From the NCBI GenBank assembly GCA_022496805.1, contig CM040103.1:22234820-22298819 (forward strand): DNA of 64,000 nt, given 5' to 3'. The translations under genes were made by a program, and so were the position numbers. Origin of the DNA: Pohlia nutans (lineage: Eukaryota; Streptophyta; Bryopsida; Bryales; Mniaceae). Of this stretch, positions 58,025 through 64,000 are shown piece by piece; the first letter of the stretch is position 1, and each line of letters opens with the position of its first letter. Under the pieces are notes generated by a model. It was not told the DNA's origin, searched no databases, and was given only the letters and a program-made list of their open reading frames with translations.

Positions 58025-58736
58025 CACTAAGGGGCGGTTTACACTATGGACCAAGAGCCATGACCATGGAATTCTAAAATCTGTGATTGGCCCAAAAAGA
58101 GCTCTTGGTCCCATTTGGCTTTACACTACCTTGAAAAAAGGAGAATGACCACTAACTTCGAGGTCCCCAAAAATGCTAAAATTTCCCAAATGGATAATGT
58201 TTTCATGGTCTCCTTGATTATAGTTGAGTCGAAGCAAATGCCTCGACTCAACTATAATCTAGGAGACCATGGGGCTCAAAAATCATTGATTGGCTAGTGT
58301 TCAATTATTTAAAGAGAAAGGAGGAAAAAGGGGAGGATAAAAGAGAGAATGATGAGCTTAAACTTGTCCCGGTCTAAATCCACTTTACACTACAAAGAGT
58401 GACCAAGTCATTTAAAATTGCATTTTTGATTTTTCATGGTCACGGCTCTTGACCAAGAGCCATGACCATGAAAATGATTTAATTTTCTTGGTCATGGCTC
58501 TTGGTCCATAGTGTAAACCGCCCCTAAATAGGAAGATTAGTGTTAGATAATTATAAGATTTGAAAATATTATAGATTTTTACTCTCGACAAAAAAATTAC
58601 CAAAGACATTGATTCCAATACTATTGAAAGATCCCCATCTTAACCAATATAGAGGGTAAAAAAATTGGTCAACAGTAAAAACTTACAACATGTTTATGTA
58701 AATTAGTGTATCTAACACTAATCTACCTATTTAGTG
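58025..58736. mobile_element. TA-flanked MITE, family G copy 2, split by a Tourist-like element
   Basis: CACTAA at 58025-58030 and ATAGG at 58528 rejoin when element I and one TAA are removed. The right end is TCTACCTATTTAGTG beside TA. It is inverted relative to G1 and G3. Confidence 0.8.
58031..58524. mobile_element. Tourist/Harbinger-like MITE, family I, 494 bp, nested in G2
   Basis: GGGGCGGTTTACACTATGGA is inverted exactly at the right end. TAA flanks both sides (58028-58030, 58525-58527). An inner hairpin pairs GTTGAGTCGAAGCA-type arms around 58222-58260. Confidence 0.85.
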
Positions 58737-58858
58737 TAGCAAGAGTGATTTTGACGGCCCTGATTTTTAGTGGATTATTCAGTGTGAGGGGCCAAATAAA
58801 TTGTTTACCAACCCAGTCTCATCCATGTTCTATAGTAAAAGCAGTATTCAGAGTGTTA

Positions 58859-59055
58859 CACTAAATAGGTAGATTAGTGTTAGATACAATAATTTACATA
58901 AACGTGTTGTAAGTTTTTACTGTTGACCAATTTTTTTACCCTCTATATTGGTCAAGATGGTGATCTTTCAATAGTATTGGAATCAATGTCTTTGGTAAAT
59001 TTTTTGTTGAGAGTAAAAATCTATAATTATCTAACACTAATCTACCTATTTAGTG
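58859..59055. mobile_element. TA-flanked MITE, family G copy 3, 197 bp
   Basis: It has the same ends as G1, beside TA, in the G1 orientation. Confidence 0.8.
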
Positions 59056-59074
59056 TAGTGGAGATGCTCATACC

Positions 59075-59490
59075 AACTTCAATAGTTAGAACAAGCCCAG
59101 CAGTTACAGAGAAAACATTTCCGCCAAACATCAATTTGAGGCCATTTTTAATATGGAGGAATGTATTATATGAATTACCCCAGCAGCATTCCTGGAGCGA
59201 ACACCAAGGCAACTTATAAAATGAAGATTTTATATAAAGTTACTTGATGACCTTGAAGCACGGGCCGGTGAATAGTCTTCAAGCTCGTTATTTAATTGTT
59301 GATTGAGCATCTTTGCTTGCTTGGTGTGAGAAATTTGCTTGCGCCAAAGCTTCTCTGGATGGCGGGGAAACCTCAAACTTTGGCTTCAAAAACTATTATT
59401 TAGCGTTGGTGGGTAGTTGTTGGGCCAAACTTTGAAACAAGTGGAGATAACTACACCAAATCTTGGCGTTGGTCCCTCCAAAACACGGCA
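59075..59490. mobile_element. Partial copy of element S
   Basis: It aligns with 31210-31800 (shared GAAGATTTTATA, ATGACCTTGAAGCA and GGTGAATA.TCTTCAAGCTC blocks). It lacks the 155-bp MITE present there. Confidence 0.7.
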
Positions 59491-59710
59491 TGCTCTGAGT
59501 GTTCAATCTCTTTTCCATCCCTCGGTAGTAGTGCCATGGTGGCTCTCCCATTTTATTTCTCAATTTGTGCCAAAAAAATTCCAGTGACGACGAAAGTCGG
59601 AGCTGGTTTAGCATGCATGGGATGGTAGGTTCGTCGTCAAGACAATTCCATTTTGTCACCATGACTGTTCTATTTCGTCTCGTCTCGTCTCCAAGCCTGT
59701 TCTAACATGC

Positions 59711-59944
59711 CTATAAGACCGTTTTAAGAGCCGTATGGCTTACAGAAGGCGTTCGACGTCCTAGCTGTAGGCGTTCGATGTTCTCACTCCTCGCGTCGGA
59801 GGATGCTTGAGCGTGTTCTCGCAGGCTCGCTGCGGCCAAGTGCACATCTCTTCGCATCTCTTCGTATTTATACAGATACAATGCAGCTGCTGCCAACAAA
59901 GCATGTGGGATAAACAAAAATGAGATCGTTGAGTGAGTTCGCAT
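59711..59944 (-). CDS. Possible small membrane protein, unidentified
   Basis: From an internal ATG on the minus strand, 77 residues begin MRTHSTISFLFIPHALLAAA. A membrane-like helix is followed by a charged helix (YEEMRRDVHLAAASLREH). The local GC is raised. I do not recognise it. It may be another captured gene fragment, given what lies next to it, or chance. Confidence 0.25.
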   Translation of the reverse strand: MRTHSTISFLFIPHALLAAAALYLYKYEEMRRDVHLAAASLREHAQASSDARSENIERLQLGRRTPSVSHTALKTVL

Positions 59945-60575
59945 TTGTGAGGGAGAGAAGAGTGTGGCGATTTGGAATTCGATTTGAAACCCAATGATGG
60001 ACTCTGAGATTTTTTTGAGACGGTGCTGCGCTAGAAGAGATCGCTTTGAAAAAGGTAAAAATGGGGTGCTGTTGTGGGGAAAAACTAGGGTTTCTTTTTT
60101 TTCGATGGAATACATTTCTTCTTCTCATTGGAAGCTCGGAGGTGATTGTGCTGGTGTCGGAAAATCAAAGATACCCTCTTTTGCTAATAGAACACACTTC
60201 TTTTGGTGATGGAATTCGATTGGAATTGGTTAGAATTCTGTCTCTCAATTATTGTGTCTCACTCTTGATCGGAAAATCGATTTTGTTTTACTCTTAGCAA
60301 TGCATCGCCCATCGCATTCCTCCAACAACTACAACAGGAACGTTGAGTGTCGATCCGTCTTGCGCCGTCTTTCAAACACGATCATGCTTGCTTGCTGCTG
60401 AGCTAGCGCCAGCCTCTTCTTGCACAGGTGAGCCTGTTTTTCTTGGGATCCGGAACTGCGGGCTAATTGCGATGTTTTTCTATCATCTTTGCAATTTTTT
60501 TGTGATTTTTTTGTGTTTGAAGGAGCCCGGTTTGGTTTGGCAAATTGAGTGTTGGAAAACCGGATGTATTCGCAG
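59945..60575. other. GC-richer leader-like DNA before the gene-fragment cluster
   Basis: It contains leader-like text, a donor-like CAGGTGAGCC at 60425, and an acceptor TTCGCAG at 60569-60575. No protein is recognised. Confidence 0.3.
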
Positions 60576-60668
60576 ATGAGTCGAAAAAGCAGACTTCTCT
60601 TTCCACGAGAGTCACGACTGCATAACATGACCTACTCCGCACCAATTCATCTTGACAACCACATGGAG
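60576..60668 (+). pseudogene. Exon fragment of an RNA polymerase second-largest subunit (NRPD2/NRPE2-like)
   Basis: LLFPRESRLHNMTYSAP is the conserved N-terminal text of RPB2-class subunits (usual form: LFP..ARL.N.TYSAP). A TTCGCAG acceptor precedes and GTACAT follows, so a whole small exon seems preserved. The exons that should flank it are missing. Confidence 0.6.
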
Positions 60669-61008
60669 GTACATAAATCAACTTGGAGGTCATATGGGGA
60701 ATTCTTTACTTTTTAGATATGCAATGTGCTTCACTGACATAACCTTTGGCCCTCATGTACTTCAAAAGCTCTTGACGAGTCATGAATGAAACAAACAAGC
60801 CAATCCAAAATTTCTTGAGTGGCAGTGTTGGACCTACTTGGTATTCTGTAATATTTAAATCCTTTTATATCTGATGTGAAGTATGTTTTCCAATCAAATA
60901 GTAGGTTTTGAATTCCAACGTGGTCGATTTCAGTTTGCAAATGAGTAGAATTGTTCTAATGCTGTCAGGAATGAGTGCAAGCGCTGATAGCCCAGGAGGA
61001 GAAATGAT

Positions 61009-61092
61009 CAAATACAGTACGAGGTTCCTGTGCACAAGGTGACAGTGAAGGACCTGCAGAATAACATCACGCACGACTTCTTTCTTCCCGAG
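61009..61092 (+). pseudogene. Exon fragment resembling ferredoxin C2
   Basis: YEVPVHKVTVKDLQ, then HDFFLPE, matches the start of the ferredoxin domain of plastid FdC2 (usual form EVPVHKVTVHD.Q...HEF..PE). A GT follows at 61093. The cluster-binding Cys exon is not found downstream. Confidence 0.6.
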
Positions 61093-61244
61093 GTTAGGGT
61101 TTGAGTATTTCGCCATTTGAGAGCTTGAAGTTTGAGGGTATGGGTGAGGGTTGCATTTTGTTCTTGTTTCACATATTTTCCTTTGACATTGGATTTTTTT
61201 TAATGTTACCTGTAATGGATCCATCATCTGAAGCGTGCCTTTAG

Positions 61245-61370
<126 letters not shown>

Positions 61371-61372
61371 GT

Positions 61373-61455
61373 CTGAAATGTTATACAACTCGCAAGCAGT
61401 ACATCTCCGGCGATATTCCGAGTTGGCGTGGAGTGGAGTGCCTCAACTACATTGA
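61373..61455 (+). pseudogene. Fragment resembling a TBC (Rab-GAP) domain start
   Basis: HLRRYSELAWSGVPQ resembles the L..LAWSGIP motif that opens TBC domains. A stop follows within 5 codons. The match is short, so this is the weakest of the cluster. Confidence 0.4.
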
Positions 61456-61612
61456 TTGTCAATGGAATCGAACTTCCAACGATGATGAGTGCAATCCTCT
61501 CATAATTGGCTTGTGAGCCCTTGCTTAATTCTTTGCGGTACTCTGAAATATATCACATGGAGTGTGTAACTGTGTTTCCCTATTTTGGGCTTAGTCTGGC
61601 TCGGTTAGGCAG

Positions 61613-61783
61613 GCAGACATGGAGCACTACAAAAACAAGCGTTTGGACCTCTCTGGCCAACTCTTGCGGGATCAGTTTCGAAGTGCAATGTCACACCTCC
61701 AAAGGGATTTTGCCAAACAGATGCAGAAGCACTTGGGCAAAGATAAAGATTTAGGCAAAGATGACGTTTTTAGGATGTGTTAG
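61613..61783 (+). pseudogene. Second exon fragment of an RNA polymerase second-largest subunit
   Basis: ADMEHYKNKRLDLSGQLL matches the DRD.Y.NKRL.LAG signature of the subunit family, and AKQMQKHLGKDKDL fits the Pol IV/V (NRPD2) version. An AGGCAG acceptor precedes it. The frame runs into a stop at 61781, beyond the likely exon end. Confidence 0.65.
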
Positions 61784-61789
61784 AAGTGT

Positions 61790-62617
61790 TAGTCCTTAGA
61801 GATGTGTTAGGTTTCTATGCTGAAGAGCTTGTGTGTTTGGAAGCTGCTTCGTGGTTTTTACCGAGATTTGAAATTCTTGAATAAAATGTTTGAAGTCTCC
61901 AACAGCAAGTGCAAAAGCAGTAGTGGTTGTATGCTTGGCACCCTGGGAGGTATCTGGCAAATACGTTGTTGGCTCCCAAGGTTTGTTTTGCAAATCTTGG
62001 TTCTTATGTACAATAAACAGCTGGGGCGTAGCCACTGGGAAGCCTCAGAATCTCTCTGTAATCAACCCCTTGACATGCATAATCAAACATGATTGATTAC
62101 AAAATAATGTATTAAATGACCTTTTTTCTCATCTTTTTGTGACACCAAGTTATTCCTTACTATGACAACATGGTGTAACAAAAAAAGTGAGAAAAATAGA
62201 AAATTACTTTATTATATAATTAAACTAAAATTTAGCGTTCTTATTAAAATTTTGAATTGCAACTGAATACAAAAATACCTAGGAATACCATTATTTTTTA
62301 TATCACCATATTGTTCCTCATTACGATTTCTACCTTCTACCAAAAATTTGGATCCATGGCAGCTATTGGGTACCATATATGAATTTTTTTTAACGAAGGC
62401 CCAAAAGTTAGCAAATTAGCTCTATTTCATAAACCGTTCATTTTTAACATACCAAAATTTGCCCAAAAATGCTTTTTGTCCAAGCGGTGGTGCATGCAAA
62501 ATTTCATGGTCAACATCCCGTTGTAGTGAGTGTGATAAATGTTTTACTGTGAGGTTTGAAAGTGGGGTTGCAACACTTGTAAGTGGGGTTGCAACACTTG
62601 TTATAGGGTACTGTACA
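61790..62617. other. Intergenic DNA after the fragment cluster
   Basis: One stretch at 61890-61990 has coding-like composition but no recognised family. A 21-bp unit (AAGTGGGGTTGCAACACTTG) is repeated in tandem near 62570-62610. Confidence 0.35.
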
Positions 62618-63157
62618 TATTTCATTCAAAATTTCTCATCCGTCATGCACTTTTTGTAGTATGGATTTTTTACTACAAATTTTGTGGGAAGTTAGCTTTA
62701 TGCATGTGTGATCCAATTAGAAAGAGGATAATTTGTGAAAATTTTATACTTCATTTCATGTTGCATTGATTCACCAAAAAAAATTAAAATCTTAGTTCGA
62801 AAGTGTTCAAAAGTGCTCTTGAAAAAGTCAACTCATAAAATTAAGCAACCAAAAAAATCTCCCTAAATCACAACACTTAGAGTATTATATTTCAACCCAT
62901 CATAACAAACTTCATTTACAAATTTTCAATATCTTATTTTTAATCAAATTACAAAATAATTTTGAGTTTGAAGTTTCAAAATTTATACAAAAATATTGGT
63001 GATAGCAATCATAGATCTAACCGCATAGATAGAATCTAAAATTCATAATGTTCAACTTTTATTCATAAATCAAGTTCACAATATCCTTTTCAGTTGCATT
63101 TTATAAATGCATCTTTGCAAAACCACCCAATCTATAGAGGGTTGTGGCATTTAGGGA
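62618..63157. mobile_element. TTAA element, family B, left end missing
   Basis: The interior matches 34083-34649 from the CATCCGTCATGCACTTTTTG block. The right end TTGTGGCATTTAGGGA precedes TTAA (63158-63161). Confidence 0.7.
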
Positions 63158-63292
63158 TTAATAAGGTTTTTCAACCGTTAATGGAGTCCACCCTTTCCGA
63201 GAGTAGCAGCAGTGTAGAAGTTTTAACATTAAATACAATAGAGTTAACTAAAAAGAGTGTCTTACAGTGAAAAGAAACATAACCCCTAAATG

Positions 63293-63730
63293 ACCGAATG
63301 ACCATTTTATAGTTATTGCCCCTTCTTTTATGGGTGTCCATGATGAAAATAAAATATAAAATCTTTTCAAATAGGAAATCAAGTCTACCTTTCAACCTAA
63401 TTTGAATTGTGTTAATCTTAGTTAAACTCCAGCAAGGAGAATTTTTCAAAGACAAAGACCTCAATATAGTTCTAGCGTTATAAAATTTACTCTCAAAATT
63501 TACTATTTGGGAAAACTAATGATGTATTTCCTTTGAAAAAAAATATATATAGAATTTGGTAAAGGCTTCTCAATTCATTAAATGAGTGTTTAAGACAATT
63601 TTGTAAGTTTGATTGTACGGATAATTACTAAAAACCTCATGCTTTTCATTTTCTCTTTTGAACCGAATTTCATGAACGTTGCAAAAGTAACATTTTATAG
63701 CACATCGAGGTTTTATCCTTTTCCTCCAAT
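63293..63730. mobile_element. TTAA element, family E, opposite orientation, right end degraded
   Basis: CCCCTAAATGACCGAATGAC follows ATAA, a mutated TTAA. The interior matches 56033-56530, and the right terminus is not clear. Confidence 0.6.
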
Positions 63731-63734
63731 ACAA

Positions 63735-64000
63735 GCAGTCGTGTAAATTTGTCTCATGGGGAATGTAGCCATGTAAGGAAAAAAAATGGTTAGAATCGTC
63801 CCCACTAACACACACACATTCATTCATAAAATTGTCTATTATAAAATACTCCCATAAAATTGTCTTGTCATTCATAAAATTGTCTATTATAAAACACTCC
63901 CATCCAAATAGTGGCAATTTTAGTTTTTCTTTGGAAGACTTTAGCAATTTCATTTACATTTTTGCCCAATTTTTTTAGTGTAAGGATAGTCTTCCAAAAT
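63735..64000. repeat. AT-rich end of window with a tandem pair
   Basis: CATTCATAAAATTGTCTATT followed by ATAAAA.ACTCCCAT occurs twice (about 63819 and 63869). Nothing else is recognised. Confidence 0.5.

Overview
The window looks like AT-rich nuclear DNA of a plant, and a seed-free land plant or a close streptophyte relative fits best. The evidence is a spliced plant-type SOUL heme-binding gene, a polygalacturonase-like (GH28) gene end, a plant DUF616/MUCI70-type glycosyltransferase, exon fragments of plastid FabG, ferredoxin C2 and an RNA polymerase second-largest subunit, and TTTAGGG-like motifs. I cannot name the species.

Only three genes look sound. The last two exons of a GH28 gene lie at 1166-1838. 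A two-exon SOUL gene lies at 5257-6653, with a likely noncoding leader exon from about 3775. An intronless, GC-rich DUF616 gene lies at 22137-23780. They share no obvious pathway. At 60.5-61.8 kb, five short exon fragments from at least four unrelated genes lie in the same orientation, which suggests a captured-fragment collage.

Most of the rest is mobile DNA. The dominant class is about 26 short non-coding elements flanked by TTAA, with termini of the CCC(C/T)TAAACG type and often a subterminal palindrome. This is the layout of piggyBac-type MITEs. Several families (called A, B, C, E, J, M, P and Q here) recur in both orientations and insert into one another and into other elements. Other classes are TA-flanked elements with CAGTCAGGT or CACTAAATAGG ends, TAA-flanked Tourist-like elements, 3-bp-TSD CACTA-like elements, and two copies of a Stowaway-like element (K). 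Repeat copies inside the window supply the empty sites for each other, so many insertions can be proven from this sequence alone.

From about 37.2 to 43.9 kb lies a decayed non-LTR retrotransposon on the + strand. It has the end of an APE endonuclease, a reverse transcriptase, RNase H, and a CCHC knuckle followed by a PD-(D/E)XK-like (REL) endonuclease. That dual-endonuclease layout is known from Dualen/RandI elements of green algae. Its RT is split by a 756-bp foldback element with a 3-bp target duplication. From 46.6 to 51.0 kb there is a five-level nest: K, then TTAA element B, then TTAA element C, then a 2592-bp insertion with a 5-bp duplication, then two small CACTA-like elements. Stretches not listed as features are AT-rich and I recognise nothing in them.
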